Positions 37,233 through 46,068 of a stretch of 64,000 nucleotides of DNA are shown here, piece by piece. Every line of letters starts with the position of its first letter. The stretch's first letter is position 1. Origin of the DNA: Acididesulfobacillus acetoxydans (lineage in GTDB: Bacteria > Bacillota > Desulfitobacteriia > Desulfitobacteriales > Desulfitobacteriaceae); assembly GCF_902729405.1 (NCBI RefSeq), contig NZ_LR746496.1, forward strand, positions 3,534,001 to 3,598,000, in the 5' to 3' direction. The position numbers and the translations under genes were made by a program. The notes below the pieces were generated by a model. That model was not told the origin of the DNA. It saw only the letters and a list, made by a program, of their open reading frames with translations, and did no database searches.

Positions 37233-38330
37233 TCACTCCTTCGCGACCATAAGTAAGTGGGCTGGATCAAGATAAAGAGTCAATTCCGTTCCCTCCGGAA
37301 AAGATTCAAAACCTAAGACATTGACCTTGAGATGGTCCCCGAATTCGGAAAGGACTTCGTAGCCTGTGGTATTGCCTACATAATCACTCACCACAACCCG
37401 TCCCCCGACTGAGTTTCGTCCACTGAGACCCTCCACCAGCTTTATGTTTTCTGGTTTGATCGTCAGCAAAACAGAATCTCCGACAGAGTGCGCCTGATCC
37501 TTTTTGGTTGCCAAAACCAATCCATCTTCTGAGCGGAAGATGAAGTTATCCCCGGATTCCCCCTCCAGACGGCCTTCAAAAAAATTGGCATAGCCGATGA
37601 AGTTGGCTACAAACTGATTGCAAGGATGTAGGAAGATTTCTTGCGGTGTACCGATTTGCTGCACGACCCCCTGCGACATAACCGCAACCTGAGTGGACAA
37701 GGAAAGGGCTTCTTCTTGATCATGGGTGACATAGATGGTCGTAATTCCCAAATCTTGATGCAAACGTTTGAGCTGGATCCGCATCTCTTTGCGCAGCTTG
37801 GCATCTAAATTGCTTAATGGCTCATCTAAGAGGAGTACCTTGGGCCTCACGACCAAAGCCCGGGCCAACGCAACCCGCTGTTGCTGCCCACCGCTCAACT
37901 GCTTCGGATAGCGCTCCGCCAAAGTCTCGAGCTGAACGAGAGATAAAGCGTCTTCCACCCGTTTTTCCCGTTCCTTCTTGGGAACTTTACGCATATCCAG
38001 ACCGAAACCCACATTGTTCCGGATACTCATATGCGGAAATAGGGCATAGTTTTGAAAGACCATGCCCACATCCCGTTTATGCATGGGGATGTCGTCCACC
38101 CGGGTCGCGTTGAAAGAGATTTCCCCATCTGTCACATCCAGTATCCCGAGAATCATCGACAGCAAAGTGGTCTTACCGCATCCACTCGGCCCCAGCAGTG
38201 ACATGAATTCACCGCTTTTAATATTCAGGCTGACGTCATTGACAGCAGTGGTGTTACCGAATCTTTTTGTGACATGTTCAATTTGCACGCTGGTGCTCGT
38301 TTGAGCACCGGCAGGATTCTGCGGGCTCAT
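37233..38330 (-). CDS. ABC transporter ATPase (PotA/UgpC-like)
   Basis: 365 residues. Walker A GPSGCGKT (47-54), Q-loop FQNYALF, signature LSGGQQQR (145-152), Walker B VLLLDE (165-170), H-loop VTHDQEEA. A C-terminal TOBE domain starts near 240. Powers the importer formed by the two downstream permeases and the upstream binding protein. Context suggests a uronate, uronide or related acidic sugar as cargo; the sequence alone does not prove it. Confidence 0.92.
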   Translation of the reverse strand: MSPQNPAGAQTSTSVQIEHVTKRFGNTTAVNDVSLNIKSGEFMSLLGPSGCGKTTLLSMILGILDVTDGEISFNATRVDDIPMHKRDVGMVFQNYALFPHMSIRNNVGFGLDMRKVPKKEREKRVEDALSLVQLETLAERYPKQLSGGQQQRVALARALVVRPKVLLLDEPLSNLDAKLRKEMRIQLKRLHQDLGITTIYVTHDQEEALSLSTQVAVMSQGVVQQIGTPQEIFLHPCNQFVANFIGYANFFEGRLEGESGDNFIFRSEDGLVLATKKDQAHSVGDSVLLTIKPENIKLVEGLSGRNSVGGRVVVSDYVGNTTGYEVLSEFGDHLKVNVLGFESFPEGTELTLYLDPAHLLMVAKE

Positions 38331-38351
38331 GCTCTTCTGCCTCCCTGTCCA

Positions 38352-38389
38352 GAGTGTAACGGCCCCGCGACGCCGGGGCCGTTACACTC
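38352..38389. promoter_or_regulatory. Large intercistronic stem-loop after the binding-protein gene
   Basis: Perfect 16-bp inverted repeat (GAGTGTAACGGCCCCG and its complement) around a 6-base loop, filling the gap between the solute-binding protein and the ATPase. No T-tract follows. In ABC operons such structures stabilise the upstream mRNA so that binding protein is made in excess; that role is inferred here. Confidence 0.75.
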
Positions 38390-38396
38390 CATGCGG

Positions 38397-39569
38397 TTAT
38401 TTGTTAGCCTGAATCTTTTCTTGCCAAAGTTTGTAATGGGCCAAAGTCACCTCCGAATTCGGGAACAACAAGGAATCCGCAGGAATGATCAGGTTATTTC
38501 CAGACTTCAGCTGAGGCGGAATGGCAGCCAACTGTTTTTCATACCGAGCCCTGTATTGAGGAAGCATCTGAGCTACCGAGGCATCCTGGTTCGTCGGCGG
38601 GTAGACGATCGCGTACAGCTGTGATTGCGCCTCTTTGGACATAGCAAAATTGATGAAAGCCAAGGCCGCTTTTTGGGCGTCCGCTGAGATATTCTTGGGC
38701 ATGACGTAGAATTGGGCATCCAAGAATTGCGGCACTCCGGTTAACATAACCGCCTTAATATTCTTGGCGAGCGTTCCGTCCGCAACCTGTTGCGCATACC
38801 AGCCCGGCAGATGCGGAGCAATGTAGATGGTGCCGTCGTTGAGGAACTTAAAAGTGTCCCCGGTAGCAGCCGGATAGCTGGTGATGTTCTTACCCAAGGT
38901 CGTGAGATAATTCCACGTTTGGTTCAAACTATCCGGCTTATTGACGTTTTCGCCTAAGGAGTGGATCAGCCCAAAATACAAGCCCCGAGCCGGACCACTC
39001 GTAGGTACTGTCGCATACATGAACTTGCCGGGATGGGCCGCCACCCAACTCTGCAGTTCAGCGTAGGTCGTCGGCGGCTGCTTCACCTTATCACTGTTGT
39101 ACACGAGCATGGGACCGCCATAGGAGGTAAAGGCCGGAACTCCATAACCCTGGAAGAGATCAGTGTAGGCCTTACCGAATTTGTTCAGTTCACTATAGTG
39201 AATATCCTGGGCGTAAGCCGGATTCAATTGCTGCCAGACACCGGCTTGCATCCCACCGGCCAGACCATCCAGCCCTGTGGCCAGGACGTCGATATCCACT
39301 TTGTTTCCTTCGGACTTAATCTTGTTGACGATCTGCTGCCAAGGACCCCGACCATACTGGACTTTGTATTTACCTTTGGTCGCCTTCTCAAACATTGGCA
39401 CCAAAATGTCGTGGAAATAGTTGTCAGTTCCACCCAGACTGTAAAATGTAATGGTAACCGGTTGGGAACCGCTCGGGGCATTGGAGGTCTGGGGAGCGTT
39501 GCTTCCACACCCTACCAGAGCCAGTGCCAGAATAACCACGAGACTGAGAAATACGGAGATTTTCTTCAT
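38397..39569 (-). CDS. ABC transporter solute-binding lipoprotein (hexuronate block)
   Basis: 390 residues from MKKISVF; signal peptide with lipobox ALVGC (Cys21). A periplasmic-binding-protein fold of the SBP_bac_1/6 type (VTITFYSLGGTDNYFHDILV; later QLYAIVYPPTNQ). Tethered to the outer membrane face, it delivers substrate to the two permeases downstream. A Gly-rich RBS (AGGGGG) lies about 10 bp upstream. The open frame extends 12 codons further up without a signal-like sequence. Confidence 0.9.
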   Translation of the reverse strand: MKKISVFLSLVVILALALVGCGSNAPQTSNAPSGSQPVTITFYSLGGTDNYFHDILVPMFEKATKGKYKVQYGRGPWQQIVNKIKSEGNKVDIDVLATGLDGLAGGMQAGVWQQLNPAYAQDIHYSELNKFGKAYTDLFQGYGVPAFTSYGGPMLVYNSDKVKQPPTTYAELQSWVAAHPGKFMYATVPTSGPARGLYFGLIHSLGENVNKPDSLNQTWNYLTTLGKNITSYPAATGDTFKFLNDGTIYIAPHLPGWYAQQVADGTLAKNIKAVMLTGVPQFLDAQFYVMPKNISADAQKAALAFINFAMSKEAQSQLYAIVYPPTNQDASVAQMLPQYRARYEKQLAAIPPQLKSGNNLIIPADSLLFPNSEVTLAHYKLWQEKIQANK

Positions 39570-39718
39570 AGACTTTTTCCCCCTTTTTTTGAGAATTCTG
39601 CCCATCTTAGCTAAGCCCGTTCATTGTGCGGGCAAAACAACAGCGCGACAACACCCCCTTACCGCTCGCCTCTCAACCTTGGCCCCTTGAATCTTCCTTC
39701 AGCCTCACAGCGTCCGGC

Positions 39719-40762
39719 CTATAACTCAACCGTTTGGCCCGTCTTCATCGCTTGGTAAAGAGCCAAAACGATCCTTAAAGGCTTCCTTCCCTCTTCTCCG
39801 TTGACCAAAGACTCCCGGTCTTCCCGAATGGCCTCAACCATATCTTTCACCTGTTGTCCATGCGCCCAGGGATCCAGTCCGCCCGGATTCACGGCAGTGG
39901 GGGCGTCACCGCCCTCGGCACTTTCCGGCGACCCCGGCCGTTCTTTCTCCGCCTGCTCAGCGACTGTGTGGAAATAGACCAATTTGTCCGCATCAATCAC
40001 GGCAGACCCCTTGTCCCCGTGAACTTCCAGCCGGGCACTGAGTCCCGGGTAAGCACAGGTTGTCGCCACGATCGTACCCAGAGCGCCTGAGCGGAATTTA
40101 ACGGTGGCTGTCGCCACATCTTCCACTTCAATGCGTTCGTGTCCCAGGGTGGCGGTGTTGGCACTGATCGAAGCCACATCGCCCATAATGTACTGCAGAA
40201 GATCCACCGTATGAATCGCCTGGTTCATCAGAGCGCCTCCGCCGTCAAGTGCCCAGGTCCCGCGCCATTCCCCGCTGTCATAATAGGCCTGAGTCCGGAA
40301 CCACTTGACGGAGGCATCGCCCAGGGCCAACCTCCCCAGCCGGCCCTCCGTGACCGCCCGTTTAAGATACACCGTCGATGGATCAAAGCGGTGCTGGGAA
40401 ATAACGGCCAACTTGACTCCGTTCTCGCGGCAGGCCGTGATCATCCGATCGGCTTGAGCCAGAGTAATGTCCATAGGTTTCTCGACGATCACATGTTTTC
40501 TCTGCCGGCTCGCTTCCACCGTCATATCGGCATGCATTCCGCTCGGAGTGCAGATATTGACCACGTCGATATCACTTCTCTGCAACATCTCCCGGTAATT
40601 GCTGTACACATCGGCCCCCCAGGCACCGGCCAGAACTTCTGCTTTTTCCGGCACCACGTCCGCGCAAGCGACCAACTCACCACCCGCCTGTTGAATGGCG
40701 TACACGTGCGTCTTGGAGATAACCCCGCAGCCGATGATGCCAAAGCGCAATTTTTTGTTCAT
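39719..40762 (-). CDS. Gfo/Idh/MocA-family oxidoreductase (hexuronate block)
   Basis: 347 residues from the ATG preceded by GGAGG at 10 bp; that ATG overlaps the upstream stop (ATGA). Rossmann motif GIIGCGVISKTH at the N-terminus and the EKPMD catalytic-Lys motif (HVIVEKPMD). C-terminal alpha/beta domain with GGALMNQAIHTVDL. NAD(P)-dependent sugar or sugar-acid dehydrogenase; substrate unknown. Coupled to a TIM-barrel isomerase, a pairing typical of inositol and keto-sugar pathways. Confidence 0.9.
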   Translation of the reverse strand: MNKKLRFGIIGCGVISKTHVYAIQQAGGELVACADVVPEKAEVLAGAWGADVYSNYREMLQRSDIDVVNICTPSGMHADMTVEASRQRKHVIVEKPMDITLAQADRMITACRENGVKLAVISQHRFDPSTVYLKRAVTEGRLGRLALGDASVKWFRTQAYYDSGEWRGTWALDGGGALMNQAIHTVDLLQYIMGDVASISANTATLGHERIEVEDVATATVKFRSGALGTIVATTCAYPGLSARLEVHGDKGSAVIDADKLVYFHTVAEQAEKERPGSPESAEGGDAPTAVNPGGLDPWAHGQQVKDMVEAIREDRESLVNGEEGRKPLRIVLALYQAMKTGQTVEL

Positions 40763-41583
40763 TTTAAGCAAACCTCCCTCCGAACAGATACCAGTCCTCT
40801 AAAAGAATCTACCGCTAAAGAAAACATCTCTTCTCCCCCACCGGGCTGGCTGCCATCCGCCAGGTGCGGCTCAATGGAAAAAAATCCCTCAAACCCTTTC
40901 CGAACCACTTCTCTCAGAAAATCCGGATACCTGCTATCGCCCAGCCCGGCGGGACAAACCTGTCCATTGGCTGCCAGAGCATCTTTGACATGGTAATAGA
41001 CGATCCATTCTTTCAGGAGGTGATAGGCGTGCGGAAAAGGCTCAGCCCTCACTTGAATGAAATTCGCCGGATCAAAAGTCGCTCGCAGAAACGGAGAATT
41101 GATCGTGCGCAGAATATCCAGACAACGTTCGGGTGTGTCGCCGAAGATCTCCTTTTCATTTTCATGCAGTACGACAATCTTTTCCTTTTCCGCCAGTTCG
41201 ACCAGCCGACCAATCCGGGAAACCACCTCATCCCGATAGAAGCCGGCCTCCTCCGGAGTCAGGTAGAAAGAAAAGATCCGGATGAACGGAGCCTTCAGCT
41301 CTTTCGCCACCGCAAGAACCCGCTGGAAGCTGGTCAAAGTCAATTCAAAGGGTTCCGAAATAGGTGTTTTGCCGATTGGAGATCCGATGGCCGATACCCC
41401 GACCCCATATTTCTCCAGCTTAACCCGGATCCCACGGATATCCTCATCACTGAGAGAGAGGACATCTTTGCCATCGACTGAGCGCAGCTCAAGATGCCGG
41501 ACTCCGTTTCTGTTCAGGACCTTTAGTTGCGTTTCGAGATCCGGCGCGATCTCATCGCCAAAAGCGCTTAATGTCCATTCCAT
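40759..41583 (-). CDS. Sugar phosphate isomerase/epimerase (TIM barrel, AP-endonuclease-2 fold)
   Basis: 274 residues. Metal-ligand segments of the IolE/hydroxypyruvate-isomerase superfamily are visible: LRSVDGK, VLHENEKEIFGDT, ATFDPANFIQ, YYHVKDAL and SIEPHL. Overlaps the oxidoreductase gene by 4 bp and follows the UxaC-like gene by 13 bp. Probably isomerises or epimerises the product of one of them. Confidence 0.88.
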   Translation of the reverse strand: MEWTLSAFGDEIAPDLETQLKVLNRNGVRHLELRSVDGKDVLSLSDEDIRGIRVKLEKYGVGVSAIGSPIGKTPISEPFELTLTSFQRVLAVAKELKAPFIRIFSFYLTPEEAGFYRDEVVSRIGRLVELAEKEKIVVLHENEKEIFGDTPERCLDILRTINSPFLRATFDPANFIQVRAEPFPHAYHLLKEWIVYYHVKDALAANGQVCPAGLGDSRYPDFLREVVRKGFEGFFSIEPHLADGSQPGGGEEMFSLAVDSFRGLVSVRREVCLK

Positions 41584-41596
41584 TCCACCGGTCCCC

Positions 41597-42892
41597 CTAT
41601 AACTTTAAATTTTTGAATCTCCAAAAGTTCCCCGCAAACAAGGCCTCCACATCCCGGCGAATGTCCTCCTCCGAAACCGGCCAGCCTGCTTCGGACAGGT
41701 CGCCGTATTTCTCAGCCAACACCTTAGCGATCACCTGCTTGGAATGAATCCATTTGTAGATCAACTGCTCCAGAATGCGGGCATCAGAATGTTGGGGGAT
41801 AAAGGATGTCCCCAACAACTCCAGGCGCATCCGGGTTATTTCTCCTACCAAACTGGGATTGTTAAGAAACCACCAACTGCCAAATACCATAAGATTACGG
41901 AATTTCCGGCCAGTAACCGTTAGCTCATGCTGATTCTCACGTGACAGCATGGTGACCATAAATTTGTTGTGTGGAAAACCGGCACAAAGTCTTTCCACAG
42001 CCCGGATATCCGCCTTCCCCACGCTGTCCCCCGCCTCCCTCAGAGCAGGATTTACGCCCCGTTTGACTCCGATCATCATGGCCAGCGGGAGATCCTTAGC
42101 CCGGCAAACCGGTAAAACCACCTCTGTCAAAAGTGTGCTGCGGACTGAGCTGTCTGGAAAAGAAAACGTTTCCGGCAAGGAAACGGCGACATAAACCGCC
42201 TTCATACGTTCAATCCATTCGTTGAGAAAGCGCCGGAGTTCGGCCACAGTCTCCTCAGTCAATGCGGAGCCTGCCCGGTATCCCCAGTTGTTTAGCTTCC
42301 CGGATAGAGACTGGTAGTCATTGAGCAAGGGGTCCAGCCTCAGTGCCGCCAGAAAATAGCTTTCCATAGGGCCCGCAGCCAGCCAGATCTCTCTTTCTTG
42401 GGGGTCAAAAGGATCGTTCGTCATGACGACTTGTTTCACCCCGGCTAAATCCAGGATTTTCTCCGCATAATCCCCATCGCTCGGATTCGGCCATCCCCTT
42501 CGGATATCATCCAGGCTTTTGCCCTCAGTGGGCAAGCCGAATCGTTTAAGTACGGTAATGACACCCCGGGCCGCTTCGCTGACAGGCGTCCTCTCCACAA
42601 ACAAGGTCTTCCAGATGAGTTCTGCCTGACGTTCTCTATCTAAACTCCAATACTCATCATAGCCCAGGGGAAGTATTCTCAGAGTTTCCGCGATAAGATA
42701 ATGATACGTGAGCAACTCGTCCACCCCGGACAAGGCCAGTTTAACAAACCGGCGAGGAAATAAGTGCGTATGCATGTCAAGCACCGGTGTCTCAAAAACG
42801 ACCTGCTTGACTCTTTCCAACCAGGTATTTGTTTCGTTTGGTTCACGTTTAGATACCACTATTACTTCTCTTCTTTCCTGTACAAGCATCAT
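41597..42892 (-). CDS. uxaC: Glucuronate isomerase (UxaC-like)
   Basis: About 431 residues of the UxaC family, amidohydrolase-fold enzymes converting glucuronate to fructuronate. HTHLFPRRF near residue 40 is the metal-binding HxH. VMTNDPFDP and FGSWWFLNNPSLVGEI are family features, and IPQHSDARILEQL supplies the late His/Asp. Somewhat shorter than E. coli UxaC (about 470), and divergent, so a related uronate or tagaturonate substrate is possible. No clear RBS precedes the first ATG; a start at VSKREPNETN is an alternative. Confidence 0.82.
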   Translation of the reverse strand: MMLVQERREVIVVSKREPNETNTWLERVKQVVFETPVLDMHTHLFPRRFVKLALSGVDELLTYHYLIAETLRILPLGYDEYWSLDRERQAELIWKTLFVERTPVSEAARGVITVLKRFGLPTEGKSLDDIRRGWPNPSDGDYAEKILDLAGVKQVVMTNDPFDPQEREIWLAAGPMESYFLAALRLDPLLNDYQSLSGKLNNWGYRAGSALTEETVAELRRFLNEWIERMKAVYVAVSLPETFSFPDSSVRSTLLTEVVLPVCRAKDLPLAMMIGVKRGVNPALREAGDSVGKADIRAVERLCAGFPHNKFMVTMLSRENQHELTVTGRKFRNLMVFGSWWFLNNPSLVGEITRMRLELLGTSFIPQHSDARILEQLIYKWIHSKQVIAKVLAEKYGDLSEAGWPVSEEDIRRDVEALFAGNFWRFKNLKL

Positions 42893-42931
42893 AAGCTGTT
42901 TTTTCTGTCTTCTGTCCTCTTTGTTGTTTCC

Positions 42932-44161
42932 TCAGTCCAGCAACTGCCCTCCCCTATCCGGATCAAACAACTGTTCAATGACGCCCACGCAAGCTCCGTA
43001 AAAACCCGTGTCCTTGCCCAGCCTGGATATCTGAATCTTGGTCGAACCCGCCATTTCGGGAAAGGCATGACTTTGGACGACCTCAGTCAACGGCTCAAGC
43101 AAAAGATTTCCCGCTTCGGATAGAATTCCTCCCAAGGAAACCAGAGCCGGATTGTACAAATTAATAAGGCTAGCCACCCCGAGTCCGATGTACCTGCCCG
43201 CCTGCTCAATCACCTGGCGGGCATACGATCCCCGACCTTGCGCCGTGACCAGGATATCCTTGATGCCAACTTCGCCTTGCTCGAGAAATATCTTCTTGAG
43301 TGGATCGTCGTCCGGGCACAGGGGGAGTTCGTTGTTCACTTTGCGAACCAACGCCGGAACCGCATACAAACTTTCCAGACACCCCTTGTTGCCGCAATTG
43401 CAAAGGGGGCCGTCTTCGACCAGCACCAAGTGTCCAAACTCCCCCGCATAACCCGAAGCCCCGAGGACCAAGTTGCCTCCCAGGAGAACTCCCGACCCAA
43501 ACCCTTCGCCCAAGTTAATGTAGACCAGATCTTTCGTTTCTTTGCCCTGCCCAAGCACATACTCCGCCAAAGCCGCTGCATTGGAGTTGTTTTCAATAAA
43601 CACGGGAACATGAATATCTCTCTCCAACCATTCTTTTACGGGAAGGTCCCGCCAAGCCTCACCCAAATTCGGTGCCCGCTTCAGAACCTTCGTGTGTTTG
43701 TCAATTAAACCAGGAAAGACAAATCCGGCTCCCAAGATTCTTGCCTCCGCAATCCCGGAGTCCGTCACGACCCGCCGCAATGCCGGGATGAGTTCCCGCA
43801 GCCCGGTCACCGGATCGGACATATCGAGAGACTGTTCCTTAATTAACAGCGGCTTGGCCTGAAGGTCCGCAAGACCGATCACGGTCTTTTGACGGGTAAT
43901 TTCCACTCCCACCACATACCCGGACTCGGGGCTGAACTGCAACTTGACCGGACGCCTCCCGCCGCTGGATTTTCCCAGGCCCACTTCCTGAACATAGCCC
44001 AGTTCGACTAGTTCACGCACGATCCCTGTCATGGCGGCCGGTGTAAGACGGGTCAACCCACACAATTCCTGGCGGGAAACCGGACTTCGTTCACGGACAA
44101 GACTCAGTACGTTTAAGCGGTTTAGCTTTTTGAGCGATTCCAAATTACGAGCGGAAGGCAA
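42932..44161 (-). CDS. ROK-family regulator of the hexuronate block
   Basis: 409 residues from the TTG at 44161 (AAAGGTG 7 bp upstream). N-terminal winged helix (SRQELCGLTRLTPAAMTGIV), ROK ATPase-like core with VFIENNSNAAALAEYVLGQG and the zinc site CNCGNKGCLE. First gene of the co-directional run down to uxuB, 39 bp before the UxaC-like gene, so likely a repressor responding to a hexuronate intermediate. Confidence 0.88.
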   Translation of the reverse strand: MPSARNLESLKKLNRLNVLSLVRERSPVSRQELCGLTRLTPAAMTGIVRELVELGYVQEVGLGKSSGGRRPVKLQFSPESGYVVGVEITRQKTVIGLADLQAKPLLIKEQSLDMSDPVTGLRELIPALRRVVTDSGIAEARILGAGFVFPGLIDKHTKVLKRAPNLGEAWRDLPVKEWLERDIHVPVFIENNSNAAALAEYVLGQGKETKDLVYINLGEGFGSGVLLGGNLVLGASGYAGEFGHLVLVEDGPLCNCGNKGCLESLYAVPALVRKVNNELPLCPDDDPLKKIFLEQGEVGIKDILVTAQGRGSYARQVIEQAGRYIGLGVASLINLYNPALVSLGGILSEAGNLLLEPLTEVVQSHAFPEMAGSTKIQISRLGKDTGFYGACVGVIEQLFDPDRGGQLLD

Positions 44162-44540
44162 CGTCAATCACCTTTCTTTAATAGTGTTAATCAACATGTC
44201 AATTGTATCTTGGTTTCAGGCCTATTTTAACAATATCGGAGTGATTCTTGTCTTACTTGTTTCACTGTGTTAATTATCTATCTAGCTAATTAGTTCGACG
44301 TCTTTGTCAATTCTCCTTCTGATCTTCAAATGTTTTTTCAGCATTTTCATAAAAAAATAGCGGCCTTCATACTGCCCCCCATTCCCTCAGTGCCCTGCAC
44401 CTTGCTCCCGTTCTCTCATTGTCCTGCACCGTTCTCACCTGCACATGAACACCTCTTTTCCGGAGTAACAAAAAAAGGAACACGAAATACTCCCCATGTC
44501 CCGCACTCCCTGTTGAAACGCAGCCGAAAGCCCACAGTTA

Positions 44541-44816
44541 ATGCGCTATCAAGATGAGAACATCCGGCTCGCGCAAAAGATGCTTGCGACGCTTTATGAC
44601 GTGGACGTGCGGATGCTAAACGAACATATACAGAAAATATACACAGAGCATGAATCGGAACCGGAAGCAACTATCCGGAATTTCCGGATAGTTCAAGCTG
44701 AAGGTTCACGCCAAATTGCTCGCGAAGTTAAGCATTATAACCTGCAAGTGATTATCGCTTTCGGTTTCAAAAATTAATTCCGGCCGCGCCGTGCTGTTCC
44801 GCAAATGGGTTGCGTC
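44541..44816 (+). pseudogene. RhuM-family protein remnant
   Basis: Reads MRYQDENIRLAQKMLATLYD and later EATIRNFRIVQAEGSRQ and REVKHYNLQVIIAFGFK, typical of the N-terminal half of virulence-protein RhuM/Fic-associated genes. At 44774 the frame stops; dropping one A in the AAAAA run restores INSGRAVLFRKWVAS, after which homology ends. So one frameshift and a large 3' deletion. Confidence 0.8.
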
Positions 44817-45006
44817 AGATTGTGACAGTGATTTTATTCAGCAAACGGGGAGTATCGGGATCCTTGCCTTGCTTGCCGGCCAGTTCGCAGGCAAAAGGCT
44901 GAATTGCGGCGGCATTGACAAAAGGCGCGGTGATCTCGTTCACAGCGGGCACGGCGATAACGATGTCGGCATATTTGCCAAGCAATTTGGACGGCGTGAC
45001 CAGCAT
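44815..45006 (-). pseudogene. C-terminal fragment of a SIS-domain sugar isomerase
   Basis: Minus-strand 63 codons: KYADIVIAVPAVNEITAPFV, then LAGKQGKDPDTPRLLNKITV. This is the typical end of GlmS/AgaS-like SIS-domain phosphosugar isomerases, including the PDxPRxLxKxTVT finish. The rest is gone; it abuts a PtsI fragment in another frame. Confidence 0.72.
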
Positions 45007-45009
45007 GAG

Positions 45010-45215
45010 GGCTGCCCCGCCACAGAGGCTTTCATCCGATCAACGACAAGAGTATGTTGAGTAAAATCATTCGTGCCGATGGAAAAGAAATCAGCAACTC
45101 AGTTCTGAACAGGCCAATGCCGTCCACCCAAGTTTTTCAGCACTGAGTCAAGATCCGAAAGATTTCCGATATTGGCGCTTATCTCCACCGGCACGAAGCT
45201 ACGCGACCGCGGCAT
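45010..45215 (-). pseudogene. Fragment of phosphotransferase system enzyme I (PtsI-like)
   Basis: Two pieces of PEP-utilising enzyme sequence on the minus strand: ANIGNLSDLDSVL followed in a shifted frame by DGIGLFRTELL, then FSIGTNDFTQHTLVVDR. In intact PtsI these motifs are more than 150 residues apart, so an internal deletion has joined them; one frameshift and a stop are also present. Confidence 0.72.
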
Positions 45216-45223
45216 TTTGCCGT

Positions 45224-46060
45224 CTATTTCACAGAGCCATTGGTTAGGCCGGAGACAAAATAGCGTTGAAAACACAGAAATAGAATTACAATCGGTATAA
45301 TTGCCACAACCGAATATGCTGCCATCGATCCATAATCGGCCATGCGGGAACCCAGCGCATTTTTGATCCCCACGGGCAATGTGCGCATGACCGTTGTGGA
45401 TGTGAGGGAAAGCGCAATGATATACTCATTCCAGATTCGGACAAAAACAAAAATTGCCGAGGCTCCCAGGCCAGGCACAGCCGGTGGTAAAATAATCTTA
45501 TAGAAGATTTGCAGCTGCGAACAGCCGTCCAGCATCGCTGCTTCTTCGAGTTCCATGGGGATAGACTCAAAAAATCCCTTCATGATCCATGTCACCACAG
45601 GGATACCAGTCGCCATATAGGCGATGATCAGCGCGGTATAGGTATTGAGCAAGTTGATTTTATACATAATGACATACAGAGGAATAATGCTCAGCAGCGC
45701 TGGAATCATCCGCACGGCAATGATAGTATAGAAAAGCACCCTGCGCAGCGGAAAGGCTTTTCGCGCGAATACATAGGCCGCAATTGACCCAAAGGCCAAC
45801 GACAGGACCAGGGCACCGCCGGAAACAATGATACTGTTTGAAAAGAACCGGGGAAGTGGGGAATTGGCGAAGGCGTTGATATAATTGACGAGCGTCGGGT
45901 GTTTCGGAATCATGGTGGGCAACCCGTTCCATTCACTTTGGGTCTTAAAGGAAAGGCTTACCAGCCAAAGTAACGGAACCAGCGAAATGACTGTCCATAT
46001 GGTGGAGTACGTATAAGCGCCTAAACTGCCAAAAGCTGGTATACCGCACTCTTTTCTCAA
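45224..46060 (-). CDS. Carbohydrate ABC transporter permease (MalG/CUT1 type), possibly 5'-trimmed
   Basis: 278 residues with six TM helices and a normal EAA loop (LEEAAMLDGCSQLQIFYKII). The body from LGAYTYSTIWTVISLVPLLW onward is a complete MalG-type permease, but the first dozen residues (from a TTG at 46060, no RBS) look foreign. No partner permease, binding protein or ATPase lies beside it. Its 5' end meets the divergent ROK gene with only 8 bp between, leaving no promoter. Probably an orphan left by a deletion. Confidence 0.8.
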   Translation of the reverse strand: MRKECGIPAFGSLGAYTYSTIWTVISLVPLLWLVSLSFKTQSEWNGLPTMIPKHPTLVNYINAFANSPLPRFFSNSIIVSGGALVLSLAFGSIAAYVFARKAFPLRRVLFYTIIAVRMIPALLSIIPLYVIMYKINLLNTYTALIIAYMATGIPVVTWIMKGFFESIPMELEEAAMLDGCSQLQIFYKIILPPAVPGLGASAIFVFVRIWNEYIIALSLTSTTVMRTLPVGIKNALGSRMADYGSMAAYSVVAIIPIVILFLCFQRYFVSGLTNGSVK

Positions 46061-46068
46061 GGGGAGAA

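Larger units (their letters stand above)
44168..45223. other. Accessory region of decayed gene fragments
   Basis: About 1.05 kb. After an AT-rich stretch that likely carries the promoter of the hexuronate ROK gene (44168-44330), it holds a broken RhuM gene, a SIS-domain tail and a PtsI fragment, listed separately. No intact gene. Confidence 0.6.
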
